Part shown: positions 41,585 through 51,337 of the stretch, in pieces
Layout: every line of letters begins with the position of its first letter
Numbering within the stretch: the stretch's first letter is position 1
Assembly: GCA_019779905.1 (NCBI GenBank)
Contig: JABAKE010000019.1
Coordinates: 19,207-83,206, forward strand
Reading direction: 5' to 3'
Source of the DNA: Modestobacter lapidis
Lineage (GTDB): Bacteria > Actinomycetota > Actinomycetes > Mycobacteriales > Geodermatophilaceae
DNA: 64,000 nucleotides
Notes under the pieces: generated by a model
Database searches by the model: none
What the model was told of the DNA's origin: nothing
The model's input: only the letters and a program-made list of their open reading frames with translations
Program-made: the position numbers and the translations under genes

Positions 41585-42747
41585 CGCTGGTGGAGCAGGC
41601 CCCGCAGGACCGGGCCGTCGGGAACAGGGCCGAGGTGGTGGTCGACCTCGACGCCATCGCGGCCAACACCGCCGCCCTGCGCGAGCGGGTGGACCGGCCG
41701 CTGATGGCGGTGGTCAAGGCCGACGGCTACGGGCACGGCCTGCTCCCCGCCGCCCGGGCGGTGCTGGCCGGCGGCGCGGACGCGCTCGGCGTCGCGGTGC
41801 TGGAGGAGGCCCTCGCGCTACGCGCCGCGGGCATCACCGCACCCGTGCTGGCCTGGCTGAACGGGCCGGGGGAGGACCACGCCGCCGCGCTGCGGGCCGA
41901 CGTCGAGGTCTCGGTCAACGCGGCCTGGGGCCTGGCCGAGGTGGTGGCGGCGGCCCGTGCCACCGGCCGCACCGCCCGGGTGCACCTCACCATCGACACC
42001 GGGCTGGGCCGCGAGGGCGCCACCCCCGACGAGTGGCCGCAGCTGGTCGCCGCGGCGGCGCGGGCCCAGGCCGACGGGGAGGTCGCCGTGGTGGGGCTGT
42101 GGAGCCACCTGGCCTACGCCGACGCCCCGAGGCACCCCACCATCGGGGCGCAGGTGCGGGTCTTCGAGGAGGCGGTGGCGGTCGCCCGGGCAGCCGGGCT
42201 CACCGGCGCCCGCCGGCACCTGGCGAACTCGGCCGCCACGATCGCGCTCCCCGGCACCTGGTTCGACATGGTGCGCCCCGGCGTCGCCCTCTACGGGCTC
42301 GATCCGCTCGGCGGCAACCCCGCGCAGTACGGGCTGCGGCCGGCGATGACCGTGCAGGCCCGGGTGGTGCTGACCAAGCGGGTGCCGGCCGGCGCCGGGG
42401 TCTCCTACGGCCACACCTACTCACCGGCGCAGGCGACCACCCTCGCGCTGGTCCCGGTCGGCTACGCCGACGGCGTCCCCCGCGCGGCGGGCAACCGCGC
42501 GCGCGTGCTCGCGGGCGGCGCCCAGCGCCGGATCGCCGGGCGGGTGTGCATGGACCAGTTCGTGCTCGATGTCGGTGACGACCCGGTGGCCGTGGGCGAC
42601 CCGGTGGTGCTGTGGGGGCCGGGCACCGGCGGGGAGCCCACCGCGCAGCAGTGGGCCGACGCCGTCGAGACCATCCACTACGAACTGGTCACCCGGGTCG
42701 GTGGCCGGTTCCGCCGCCGGTACGTCGGCACGGCGGGGGTGCGGTGA
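41581..42747 (+). CDS. alr: Alanine racemase
   Basis: The 388-aa PLP enzyme makes D-alanine for peptidoglycan. Lys46 (MAVVKADGYGHG) carries PLP and Tyr276 (GVSYGHTY) is the second catalytic base. FDMVRPGVALYGLDP and RIAGRVCMDQFVLDVG are family signatures. GTG 41581 overlaps the nnr stop, and the stop overlaps the next ATG (TGATG). Confidence 0.97.
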   Translation: MTLVEQAPQDRAVGNRAEVVVDLDAIAANTAALRERVDRPLMAVVKADGYGHGLLPAARAVLAGGADALGVAVLEEALALRAAGITAPVLAWLNGPGEDHAAALRADVEVSVNAAWGLAEVVAAARATGRTARVHLTIDTGLGREGATPDEWPQLVAAAARAQADGEVAVVGLWSHLAYADAPRHPTIGAQVRVFEEAVAVARAAGLTGARRHLANSAATIALPGTWFDMVRPGVALYGLDPLGGNPAQYGLRPAMTVQARVVLTKRVPAGAGVSYGHTYSPAQATTLALVPVGYADGVPRAAGNRARVLAGGAQRRIAGRVCMDQFVLDVGDDPVAVGDPVVLWGPGTGGEPTAQQWADAVETIHYELVTRVGGRFRRRYVGTAGVR

Positions 42748-43940
42748 TGGCAGCCGGACATCCGCACGAGCACCACCTGGGCCGCACCGCCGGTCTGATC
42801 GGCGCGGCCGTCGGGCTGGCGGCCGCCGGCACCGCGGTGGGCGTCGCGGTCACCCGGACGGCGACGTCCCGGGTGCGGGCCGGCCAGCTCGCCGGCCAGG
42901 CCGGGAACGGCGGCCGCGCGGTCGCCGACCTGCCGGCGCGGGAGCAGCGCGAGCAGGACCCGCTCGGCGCCGCCCGCCGCCCGGCCGACCGCACGGCCCT
43001 GGTCCAGACCGACGACGGGGTGCTCCTCGCCGTCGAGGAGATCGGCCCGCTCGACGCTCCGCTGACCGTCGTCTTCGTGCACGGGTACGCCCTGTCGATG
43101 GCATCGTGGACCTTCCAGCGCCGCGAGCTGGCCACCGAGCTGGCCACCGCCAACGGGCACCGCCCCACCGCCCGGCTGGTGTTCTACGACCAGCGCGGGC
43201 ACGGCTCCTCCGGCCGGGGCGCCGCCGATTCCGCGACGATCGACCAGCTGGCCACGGACCTGGAGACGGTGCTCACCGCGCGGGTGCCGCGCGGGCCGGT
43301 GGTGCTGGTCGGCCACTCGATGGGCGGCATGACCATCCTGACGCTGGCCCAGCACCGGCCGGACCTCTTCGGCAGCCGGGTGGCCGGGGTGGCCCTGGCC
43401 TCTACCTCCAGCGGCAACCTGGCCGACCTCGACTTCGGCCTGCCCCAGCTGCTCACCCGGGTGCGCGCGGCCGTGCTGCCGGTGGCCGCGTTCGTGATGC
43501 GCCGGCGGCCCGGGTTCGCCGAGCACGCCCGCCGGCTGGCCAAGGACGTCGTCTCCGCGGCGACCTGGTCGCTGTCGTTCGCCTCGGCCGACGTGGACCC
43601 GGCACTCGGTCGCTACGTCGACGCGATGATCGCCGGCACCCCGGTCGACGTGATCGCCGAGTTCTACCCGGCGATTGCCGGCCTGGATGCCGGCGGGGCG
43701 ATCGAGCCGCTGCGCCGCGTCCCGACGCTGGTGCTCACCGGCGACGCGGACAAGCTGATCCCGCAGGCGCACAGCGAGCGGATCGTCGAGGAGCTCGGGC
43801 GCACGGGCAGCGACTCGACCGAGTTCGTCGTCGTCCCCGGTGCCGGCCACCTCGTGCTGCTGGAGAAGCCGGCCGAGGTGACGGCTGCGCTCTCGGCGCT
43901 GCTGCGGCGGGTGGCGGCCGAGCAGCCCGCCCGCCGCTGA
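42747..43940 (+). CDS. Membrane-anchored alpha/beta hydrolase
   Basis: The 397-aa protein has one N-terminal hydrophobic segment (about 20-40: LIGAAVGLAAAGTAVGVAV), then an alpha/beta hydrolase domain: VVFVHGYALSMASW oxyanion region, nucleophile Ser in VLVGHSMGGMT, Asp in LTGDADKLIP, and His in PGAGHLVLLEKP. The place between alr and the tsa genes is conserved in actinobacteria. The substrate is unknown; lipase or esterase is likely. Confidence 0.85.
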   Translation: MAAGHPHEHHLGRTAGLIGAAVGLAAAGTAVGVAVTRTATSRVRAGQLAGQAGNGGRAVADLPAREQREQDPLGAARRPADRTALVQTDDGVLLAVEEIGPLDAPLTVVFVHGYALSMASWTFQRRELATELATANGHRPTARLVFYDQRGHGSSGRGAADSATIDQLATDLETVLTARVPRGPVVLVGHSMGGMTILTLAQHRPDLFGSRVAGVALASTSSGNLADLDFGLPQLLTRVRAAVLPVAAFVMRRRPGFAEHARRLAKDVVSAATWSLSFASADVDPALGRYVDAMIAGTPVDVIAEFYPAIAGLDAGGAIEPLRRVPTLVLTGDADKLIPQAHSERIVEELGRTGSDSTEFVVVPGAGHLVLLEKPAEVTAALSALLRRVAAEQPARR

Positions 43941-44566
43941 TGCCCGACCTCCGCCCGCCTCGCTCGGGCGCGCCGGCCGAGGAGGTGGCCCGCACCGCCG
44001 CGGCGGCTCCGGACTGGGCGTCGTTGGCAGCCGTGGCCGGTGGTTGCCTCGCCTGCCCCGAGCTCGCGGCCACCCGGCAGCACGTGGTGGTCGGTGACGT
44101 GCCGGTGTCGGGCCGGCCGCTGGTCGCCCTGGTCGGCGAGGCGCCGGGCGCCACCGAGGACGAGACCGGCCGGCCCTTCGTCGGGCGATCGGGCGCCCTG
44201 CTGGACCAGCTGCTGGCCGCGGCCGGCCTGGACCGCGCCGAGACGGCAGTGCTCAACGTGGTCAAGTGCCGCCCGCCCGGCAACCGGACGCCGAAGGCCC
44301 CAGAGGTCGCCCGCTGCAGCGGCTGGCTGCACCGCCAGCTCGACCTGCTCGACCCCCCGGCGGTCGTGGCGCTGGGGCTCTCGGCGGCGAAGTGGTTCCT
44401 CGGACCCCGGACGGTCCTCGGGCAGGTGCGCGGCCGGCCGCACGACGTGGGCGGGCGGGCGCTCTGGGTCACCTACCATCCGTCGGCCGCGATCCGTTTC
44501 GGGCCGAACGGCGCCCCGCGGGCAGCGCTGGCCGAGGACCTCGCGGCCGTGGTGGGCAGCCTGTGA
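43940..44566 (+). CDS. Family 4 uracil-DNA glycosylase
   Basis: The 208-aa protein has the family 4 motifs GEAPGATEDETGRPFVGRSG and VTYHPSAAIR. Four Cys at 36, 39, 110 and 126 (GCLACPEL, VVKCRPPGNR, ARCSGW) fit the [4Fe-4S] cluster of this family. It removes uracil from DNA. It starts at ATG 43940, overlapping the hydrolase stop, and ends overlapping tsaE. Confidence 0.92.
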   Translation: MPDLRPPRSGAPAEEVARTAAAAPDWASLAAVAGGCLACPELAATRQHVVVGDVPVSGRPLVALVGEAPGATEDETGRPFVGRSGALLDQLLAAAGLDRAETAVLNVVKCRPPGNRTPKAPEVARCSGWLHRQLDLLDPPAVVALGLSAAKWFLGPRTVLGQVRGRPHDVGGRALWVTYHPSAAIRFGPNGAPRAALAEDLAAVVGSL

Positions 44567-45009
44567 ACCGCGACCACCTGCTGGCCACCGTCGCCGACAC
44601 CCAGGCGTTCGGCCGGGCGCTGGCGCAGCTGCTCCAGGCCGGTGACCTCGTCGTCCTCGCCGGCCCGCTGGGCGCGGGGAAGACCGCGCTGACCCAGGGG
44701 ATCGGGGCGGGCCTCGGCGTGCCCGGCCCGGTCACCTCGCCGACCTTCGTGCTGGCCCGGGTGCACCGCGGCGGCCGGGTGCCCCTGGTGCACGTCGACG
44801 CCTACCGGCTGGGCAGCATGGCCGACGTCGACGACCTCGACCTCGACGCCACCGCGGGGGAGGCGGTCACCGTCGTGGAGTGGGGGCACGGGCTGGTCGA
44901 GCAGCTCGCCGACGAGCACCTGGTGGTCGAGCTCGACCGGCGGGACGACGACGTCCGCACCGCCCGGCTCGTCCCGCACGGTCCCGGCTGGGAGCAGCGG
45001 CTGCGCTGA
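44563..45009 (+). CDS. tsaE: tRNA threonylcarbamoyladenosine synthesis ATPase TsaE
   Basis: The 148-aa P-loop protein (VVLAGPLGAGKTALTQGIG, then TSPTFVLARVH, HVDAYRLGS and VEWGHGLVEQL) works with TsaB and TsaD in t6A37 modification of tRNA. GTG 44563 overlaps the UDG stop. A 176-bp gap without a gene follows and holds the tsaB promoter region. Confidence 0.95.
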   Translation: MNRDHLLATVADTQAFGRALAQLLQAGDLVVLAGPLGAGKTALTQGIGAGLGVPGPVTSPTFVLARVHRGGRVPLVHVDAYRLGSMADVDDLDLDATAGEAVTVVEWGHGLVEQLADEHLVVELDRRDDDVRTARLVPHGPGWEQRLR

Positions 45010-45171
45010 GCCCCGGTCCACGGGCACCCGGCCGGTCCCCAGCCGGTACCCCGACGTCGCCGGTACGTCCTCGTCGGTCGTCGACTCGTCGTCGGCCAGG
45101 AGCCGGCGGGTGCCGGCCCTCCGCAGGCCGGCGAGAGCAGAGCGGCGCCCCGATGCCGGAGCAGCGGCAAC

Positions 45172-45177
45172 TACTCT
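45172..45177 (+). promoter_or_regulatory. Candidate -10 of a leaderless tsaB transcript
   Basis: TACTCT ends 8 bp before GTG 45186 and there is no ribosome-binding site, which suggests a leaderless start for the tsaB-rimI-tsaD group. No clear -35 is seen. Confidence 0.4.
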
Positions 45178-45185
45178 GGTTCGTC

Positions 45186-45824
45186 GTGCTCGTCCTCGCT
45201 CTCGACACCGCGACCCCGACCCTCGTCGTCGGGCTCGCCCGCTGGGCGCCCGGCGCCGCTGCCGAGGTGCTGGCCGAGCGGAGCGTGGCGTCGGGCAACC
45301 GGCACGCCGAGCTGCTCACCCCGACGATCCGTGCGGTGCTGGCCGGCGCCGGCGCAGCGATGGCCGACCTCGGCGCCGTGGTCACCGGGCTCGGGCCGGG
45401 GCCCTACACCGGCCTGCGGGTCGGCGTCGTCACCGCGGCCACGCTGGCCGATGCCCGCGGGCTCCCCGTCGTCGGGGTCTGCTCGCTGGACGCGATCGGC
45501 GCGGGCCTCCGCACCGTGGTCACCGACGCCCGCCGCAAGGAGGTCTACTGGGCTCGCTACGGCGCCGACGGCATCCGGCTGGCCGGGCCGGCGGTGGACC
45601 GCCCGGCCGATCTGTCGCCCACTCCGCCGGTGGTCGGCGACGCGGCCTTCGGCGCGCGGCTCGGCGTCGAGGTCGCCCCGGCCGAGGTGACGACGGCGGG
45701 GCTGCTGCGCGCCGCGGCGCCCCAGCTCGCCGACCCGGCGTCGGCGGCCCCGCTCGTCCCCCTCTACCTCCGCCGTCCCGATGCCGTCCCGCCGCCGCTG
45801 CGCAAGGCGGTCAGCCAGCCATGA
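45186..45824 (+). CDS. tsaB: tRNA threonylcarbamoyladenosine synthesis protein TsaB
   Basis: The 212-aa protein has the ASKHA-type fold of TsaB (LVLALDTATPTLVVGLARW, NRHAELLTPTIRAVL, GLGPGPYTGLRVGVVTAATL, DARRKEVYWARY). It is the scaffold partner of TsaD. The start at GTG 45186 matches the family N-terminus. Its TGA is overlapped by a family M mini-ORF. Confidence 0.94.
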   Translation: MLVLALDTATPTLVVGLARWAPGAAAEVLAERSVASGNRHAELLTPTIRAVLAGAGAAMADLGAVVTGLGPGPYTGLRVGVVTAATLADARGLPVVGVCSLDAIGAGLRTVVTDARRKEVYWARYGADGIRLAGPAVDRPADLSPTPPVVGDAAFGARLGVEVAPAEVTTAGLLRAAAPQLADPASAAPLVPLYLRRPDAVPPPLRKAVSQP

Positions 45825-45901
45825 GCGAGCTTGCGAGCTCATGCATGGGCAGAGCAGCGGCGCGCACGAGGCGGACGAGCGCCAGCGAGGAAGCCTCGTG
45901 A
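45821..45901 (+). repeat. Family M mini-ORF bridging tsaB and rimI
   Basis: A 26-codon ORF from ATG 45821 (ATGA overlap with the tsaB stop) to TGA 45901 (GTGA overlap with the rimI start). It begins MSELASSCMGRAAART and ends TSASEEAS, clearly related to the moaC-mog units. Confidence 0.85.
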
Positions 45902-46350
45902 GCGTGATCCTGCGGGACATGACCCGCGCCGACCTCCCCGCCGTCCTGGCGATGGAGGAGGAGCTGTTCGCCCCGGACACCTGGACCGCGGCGATGTACC
46001 GCGACGAGCTGCACCGCACCGACAGCCGGCACTACCTGGTCGCCGTCGACGAGGCGGGCGCCCTGATCGGGTACGCGGGGCTGATCGCCTACCCCGAGGA
46101 GGCGCACATCGCCACCATCGGCGTCACCGCCACGGCGCAGGGGCAGGGCGTCGGTGCCCGGCTGCTGGACACCCTGCTGGCCGAGGCGGACACCCGCAGC
46201 CAGGTGGTGCTGCTGGAGGTGCGCGCGGACAACGAGGTCGCCCAGGGGCTGTACCGGCGGCGCGGGTTCACCGAGATCGGCCGGCGCCGCGGGTACTACC
46301 AGCCCAGCAACACCGACGCGGTCGTGATGAGCCGGGAGGTACGGCGATGA
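45898..46350 (+). CDS. rimI: Ribosomal-protein-alanine N-acetyltransferase RimI
   Basis: The 150-aa GNAT protein ([40 protein letters not shown] with the acetyl-CoA loop, [19 protein letters not shown]) acetylates N-termini, classically of S18. GTG 45898 overlaps the mini-ORF stop. It lies between tsaB and tsaD as in other actinobacteria. Confidence 0.93.
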   Translation: MSVILRDMTRADLPAVLAMEEELFAPDTWTAAMYRDELHRTDSRHYLVAVDEAGALIGYAGLIAYPEEAHIATIGVTATAQGQGVGARLLDTLLAEADTRSQVVLLEVRADNEVAQGLYRRRGFTEIGRRRGYYQPSNTDAVVMSREVRR

Positions 46351-46388
46351 GCGGAGCGCCCCGCGGGAGCGAACGGTGGACACGATGA
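46347..46388 (+). CDS. 13-codon mini-ORF bridging rimI and tsaD
   Basis: The ATG at 46347 overlaps the rimI TGA; the frame [13 protein letters not shown] ends in a TGA that overlaps the tsaD ATG (ATGA at both ends). It is unlike family M in sequence but has the same bridging arrangement. Confidence 0.4.
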   Translation: MSGAPRGSERWTR

Positions 46389-47419
46389 GCGAGCCGCTGG
46401 TGCTCGGGTTCGAGACCTCCTGCGACGAGACCGGCGTCGGTCTCGTGCGCGGGCAGACGCTGCTGTCCGACGCGCTCGCCACGTCGAGCCCTGCGCACGA
46501 GCGGTTCGGCGGCGTCGTTCCGGAGATCGCCTCCCGGGCGCACCTGGAGGCGATGGTCCCCACCGTGCACCGGGCGCTGGCCGAGGGCGGGGTGGCGGCC
46601 ACCGACGTCGACGCGATCGCGGTGACGTCGGGGCCCGGGCTGACCGGCGCGCTGCTGGTGGGCGTGGCCGCGGCCAAGGCCTACGCGCTGGCCCTGGACG
46701 TGCCGCTGTACGGCGTCAACCACCTCGCCGCCCACGTCGCGGTCGACGAGCTGGAGCACGGTCGGCTCGCCGAGCCGACGATCGCCATGCTGGTCTCCGG
46801 CGGGCACAGCTCGCTGCTGCTGGTGCCCGACCTGGCCCAGGACGTGCAGCCGCTGGGGCAGACGATCGACGACGCCGCGGGGGAGGCCTTCGACAAGGTG
46901 GCCCGGGTGCTCGGGCTGCCGTTCCCGGGCGGCCCGCCGATCGACCGGGCGGCGCGGGACGGCGACCCGGCGGCCATCGCTTTCCCGCGCGGGCTCACCG
47001 GTCCGCGCGACGCCCCCTACGACTTCTCGTTCTCCGGGCTGAAGACGGCGGTCGCCCGCTGGGTCGAGGCGCGGGAGCGGGCCGGCGAACCGGTGCCGAT
47101 CGCCGACGTCGCGGCGGCCTTCCAGGAGGCGGTGGTCGACGTGCTCACCGCCAAGGCGGTGCGGGCCTGCCGTGATCAGGGTGTCGACCACCTCGTCATC
47201 GGTGGCGGGGTGGCGGCCAACTCCCGGCTGCGCGTGCTGGCGCAGGAGCGGTGCGACGCCGCCGGGATCGTGCTGCGCGTGCCCAGCCGCCGGTTGTGCA
47301 CCGACAACGGCGCGATGGTCGCCGCGCTGGGCTCCCGACTGGTCGAGGCCGGCATCGCCCCGTCGGGGGCCGACCTGGGCGCGGACAGCTCACTGCCGAT
47401 CGACGTCGTCAGCCGTTGA
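46385..47419 (+). CDS. tsaD: tRNA N6-adenosine threonylcarbamoyltransferase TsaD
   Basis: The 344-aa enzyme carries out the last step of t6A37 synthesis. Metal ligands are His113 and His117 (GVNHLAAHV) and the C-terminal Asp in [28 protein letters not shown] opens the protein, and [11 protein letters not shown] and [12 protein letters not shown] are signatures. The ATG at 46385 overlaps the mini-ORF stop. Family A sequence follows the stop. Confidence 0.97.
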   Translation: MSEPLVLGFETSCDETGVGLVRGQTLLSDALATSSPAHERFGGVVPEIASRAHLEAMVPTVHRALAEGGVAATDVDAIAVTSGPGLTGALLVGVAAAKAYALALDVPLYGVNHLAAHVAVDELEHGRLAEPTIAMLVSGGHSSLLLVPDLAQDVQPLGQTIDDAAGEAFDKVARVLGLPFPGGPPIDRAARDGDPAAIAFPRGLTGPRDAPYDFSFSGLKTAVARWVEARERAGEPVPIADVAAAFQEAVVDVLTAKAVRACRDQGVDHLVIGGGVAANSRLRVLAQERCDAAGIVLRVPSRRLCTDNGAMVAALGSRLVEAGIAPSGADLGADSSLPIDVVSR

Positions 47420-47481
47420 AGGACCCCGTCCTCCTCACCCATCGCAAGCTCGGGGCGAGCCTCTGGACGGGGCCTGGCACA
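47420..47481. repeat. Family A element between convergent tsaD and methyltransferase genes
   Basis: Outer stem CCCCGTCC (47424-47431) with GGACGGGG (47465-47472). Read in the tsaD direction it starts right after TGA. Read in the other direction its right half codes the end of the methyltransferase. Confidence 0.85.
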
Positions 47482-48727
47482 CGAGCACGGTGGGAGCGCC
47501 GGCCACCCGGGTGACGACGACGACCGCCGTCCCGTCGCCGGGCCCGCGCAGCTGCCGGGCCAGCGTCTCCGGCTCGATCGCCGACCCCCGTTTCTTCACC
47601 GTCACCCGGCCCACGCCCCGGCTGCGCAGCAGCGCCTTGAGCCGCTTCAGCGAGAACGGCAGCACGTCGGTCACCTCGAGGCTGCTCACCCACGGGGACG
47701 GCGCCGGGGCGTCGCTGGTCAGGTAGGCGATCGTGGGGTCGACGCCGGTGGCACCGAGGTCGGCGGCGACCTGCGACACCAGGCCGGAGCGGATCACCGC
47801 CGGGTCCGGTTCGTGCAGCCAGCCGCGCACCGGGCCGACCGGCGAGGGGCCGGGGTCGCTGGCCGCGGTCAGCTCGTGCACGGCCTCGCCCACCACCAGG
47901 GTCGCCCGGCGCCAGGTGTGGGTCACGCCCCGGCCCCAGAGCAGCGCTTCGACGATCGAGCCGCCCACCGACACCCACTCGGCCTCGACCCCGGCGGGAA
48001 CCCGGTCGTGGTCGAGCCCGGGGGCGACCTTGACCACGCAGGTGCCGACCCGGTCGAGCAGCGTGGTGACCGTCGACCAGGGCGGGGACCACCGGTCGGG
48101 GTCGAGCAGCCGCCGGCCGCCGGCCCGCCGGGCGGGGTCGAGCACGGCGGCGGCGCAGCCGGCGACCCGGCCGTCGCCGGCGGCGGCCACCAGCTCGACG
48201 ACGTCGGCCTCGCGCACCTCCACCCGGCCCAGGCCCAGCGCAGCCACGTTCAGGGAGGTCAGCTCCCGGGCCACCGGGTCGCGGTCCACGGCCACCACCG
48301 ACGCCCCCGCCCGGGCGAGGGCCACGGTGTCGGTGCCGGCGGCACAGCCGAGGTCGGCGACGGTGCCGGCCCCGCCGGCGAGCAGCCGCGCGGCGCGGCG
48401 GTCGGCCAGCGCCGGCCGGCCGGCCTGCTCCAGGGTGTCGCCGGTGAACAGCAGCCGGTCGGCGTCAGCCCCGAACACCGGCCGGGCCCTGGCCCGCTGG
48501 CGGGCGATGCCCCAGGCGGGCCCGGCCAGCTCCACGCCCACCTCGGCGCGCAGCCGGGTCAACGCGGTCACCGCGTCGGTGCGGTCGGCCAGCAGCGCGG
48601 CGGCCCGGGTGAGGGCCGTGGCGCCCGCCGGGGTGGCCAGGGCGCGGAGCTGGCGCACCGTCTCCGCGGCCTGCCCGGCGGAGTCGTCGGCGTCGTCCGG
48701 GGCGGCCACCGGGACAGCCTGTCGCAC
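47435..48727 (-). CDS. THUMP-like class I SAM-dependent methyltransferase
   Basis: The protein of about 430 aa has a methyltransferase core with motif I VADLGCAAGTDTVALARAG, motif II VVAVDRDPVARELTSLN and AAAVLDPARRAGGRR, followed by a C-terminal THUMP-like domain (EVTDVLPFSLKRLKALLRSR, GRVTVKKRGSAIEP). The nucleic-acid substrate is unknown. The natural end is probably near RVAGAPTVLVC; the following dozen residues (QAPSRGSPRACDG) come from the family A repeat. The GTG at 48727 is a tentative start. Confidence 0.8.
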   Translation of the reverse strand: MRQAVPVAAPDDADDSAGQAAETVRQLRALATPAGATALTRAAALLADRTDAVTALTRLRAEVGVELAGPAWGIARQRARARPVFGADADRLLFTGDTLEQAGRPALADRRAARLLAGGAGTVADLGCAAGTDTVALARAGASVVAVDRDPVARELTSLNVAALGLGRVEVREADVVELVAAAGDGRVAGCAAAVLDPARRAGGRRLLDPDRWSPPWSTVTTLLDRVGTCVVKVAPGLDHDRVPAGVEAEWVSVGGSIVEALLWGRGVTHTWRRATLVVGEAVHELTAASDPGPSPVGPVRGWLHEPDPAVIRSGLVSQVAADLGATGVDPTIAYLTSDAPAPSPWVSSLEVTDVLPFSLKRLKALLRSRGVGRVTVKKRGSAIEPETLARQLRGPGDGTAVVVVTRVAGAPTVLVCQAPSRGSPRACDG

Positions 48728-48756
48728 CCGGTCGGGGGAACCCCGACCGACCCGGT

Positions 48757-48786
48757 TGAGCGGCTGGCACTCGGGTGGGTAGAGTG
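48757..48786 (+). promoter_or_regulatory. groES promoter
   Basis: TTGAGC (48757-48762) and TAGAGT (48781-48786) with an 18-bp spacer. The -10 lies inside the CIRCE operator, so HrcA binding would block it. Confidence 0.55.
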
Positions 48787-48791
48787 CCAGA
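48765..48791 (+). promoter_or_regulatory. CIRCE operator (HrcA site)
   Basis: CTGGCACTC and GAGTGCCAG, a 9-bp perfect inverted repeat with a 9-bp spacer, matches CIRCE (TTAGCACTC-N9-GAGTGCTAA) at 14 of 18 positions. It lies about 105 bp before groES. Confidence 0.9.
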
Positions 48792-48897
48792 CGACACAGG
48801 CCGGTACCTGACCCCCGCGACGGCAGGAGCCCGGCCCCGTGCCACCAGCATCAGCACCATCCTCAAGAGCCCGTCGACACGAAGGGGGCGTCACATC

Positions 48898-49206
48898 GTG
48901 ACGACCGCTACCAAGGTCAACATCAAGCCGCTGGAAGACCGGGTCGTGGTCCAGGCCAACGAGGCCGAGACCACCACCGCCTCCGGCCTGGTCATCCCGG
49001 ACACCGCCAAGGAGAAGCCGCAGGAGGGCACGGTCATCGCCGTGGGCCCCGGCCGCATCGACGACAACGGCAACCGCGTTCCGCTCGACGTCAACGTCGG
49101 CGACGTGGTCGTCTACTCGAAGTACGGCGGCACCGAGGTCCGGTACGCCGGTGAGGACTACCTCGTCCTCTCCGCCCGCGACCTGCTCGCCGTCGTCGAG
49201 AAGTAG
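48898..49206 (+). CDS. groES: Co-chaperonin GroES
   Basis: The 102-aa protein is GroES ([20 protein letters not shown] with mobile loop, [39 protein letters not shown]). It caps the GroEL ring. GTG 48898 follows GGGGGC. Transcription is probably under HrcA control. A family A element and a further hairpin separate it from groEL. Confidence 0.98.
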   Translation: MTTATKVNIKPLEDRVVVQANEAETTTASGLVIPDTAKEKPQEGTVIAVGPGRIDDNGNRVPLDVNVGDVVVYSKYGGTEVRYAGEDYLVLSARDLLAVVEK

Positions 49207-49270
49207 TAGAAGGACCCCGTCGCCCCCCGACACTCGCGAGCTCGTGTCGGGGCCCTGCGACGGGGCCGCT
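49207..49270 (+). repeat. Family A bi-hairpin element (groES-groEL)
   Basis: Outer stem CCCCGTCGC (49215-49223) with GCGACGGGG (49257-49265). The inner stem CCCGACAC / GTGTCGGG is also perfect here, so both hairpins co-vary relative to other copies. Confidence 0.85.
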
Positions 49271-49288
49271 CCAGCACGTCACCTGACA

Positions 49289-49328
49289 ACCGCCCCGGCG
49301 ACCCGATCCACCGGGTTTCCGGGGCGGT
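49289..49328 (+). terminator. Second hairpin between groES and groEL
   Basis: A two-level stem: 10 bp (49289-49298 with 49319-49328) and an inner 5 bp (49301-49305 with 49312-49316). It may attenuate transcription so that groES and groEL are made at different levels. Confidence 0.55.
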
Positions 49329-49362
49329 CGTCGTTTGCCCCGCATCGCTCCGCACCACCTGA

Positions 49363-51015
<1,653 letters not shown>

Positions 51016-51178
51016 AGAAGGACCCCACTGCCCCCCACCGCTCGCGAGCTCGCGGCGGGACCCTGCAGCGGGGCCTGACCGCTCTCCTCACCCCTCGCAA
51101 GCTCGGGGCGAGCCTCTGAGCGGGGCCTGACCGCTCTCCTCACCCCTCGCACGCCGGGGTGAGGAGGGCGGGGCCGTA
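51016..51178 (+). repeat. Three consecutive family A elements after groEL1
   Basis: Copy one (51016-51078) has stem CCCCACTGC/GCAGCGGGG with one mismatch; copy two (51079-51128) has CCGCTC/GAGCGG; copy three (51129-51178) keeps only an 11-bp perfect hairpin (51136-51146 with 51156-51166). Copies two and three share GGGGCCTGACCGCTCTCCTC, so they look like a local duplication. Confidence 0.8.
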
Positions 51179-51220
51179 AGGTCGGTTGGGCGAACTGCCC
51201 GGCCGACCGTACGGCCCGCT

Positions 51221-51272
51221 GAACGCCGAGAGGGCCGGTCCGACGCATGTCGGACCGGCCCTCTCGGCGTTC
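51221..51272. terminator. 24-bp perfect hairpin between groEL1 and whiB3
   Basis: The arms 51221-51244 and 51249-51272 are perfectly complementary with a GCAT loop. It lies between convergent genes and is symmetric, so it should work in both directions. It is the longest stem in the window. Confidence 0.85.
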
Positions 51273-51280
51273 CCGGGTTG

Positions 51281-51337
51281 GCCCCCTGCCGGGTTCCGCC
51301 GCGAGCCTGCGAGCGGTGGGGGGCAGGGAACCCTTTC
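51281..51337 (-). repeat. Family A element after whiB3 (minus strand)
   Basis: In the whiB3 direction it follows the TGA with GGGTTCCCTGCC and the core CACCGCTCGCAGGCTCGCGG. Outer stem of 7 bp (51284-51290 with 51322-51328). It is the only clear minus-strand copy and again its orientation follows the gene it ends. Confidence 0.8.

Noticed and set aside
51221..51272. The 24-bp inverted repeat as the ends of an insertion sequence
   Set aside because: The arms are separated by only four bases with no coding sequence between them; it lies between convergent genes, so a bidirectional terminator explains it.
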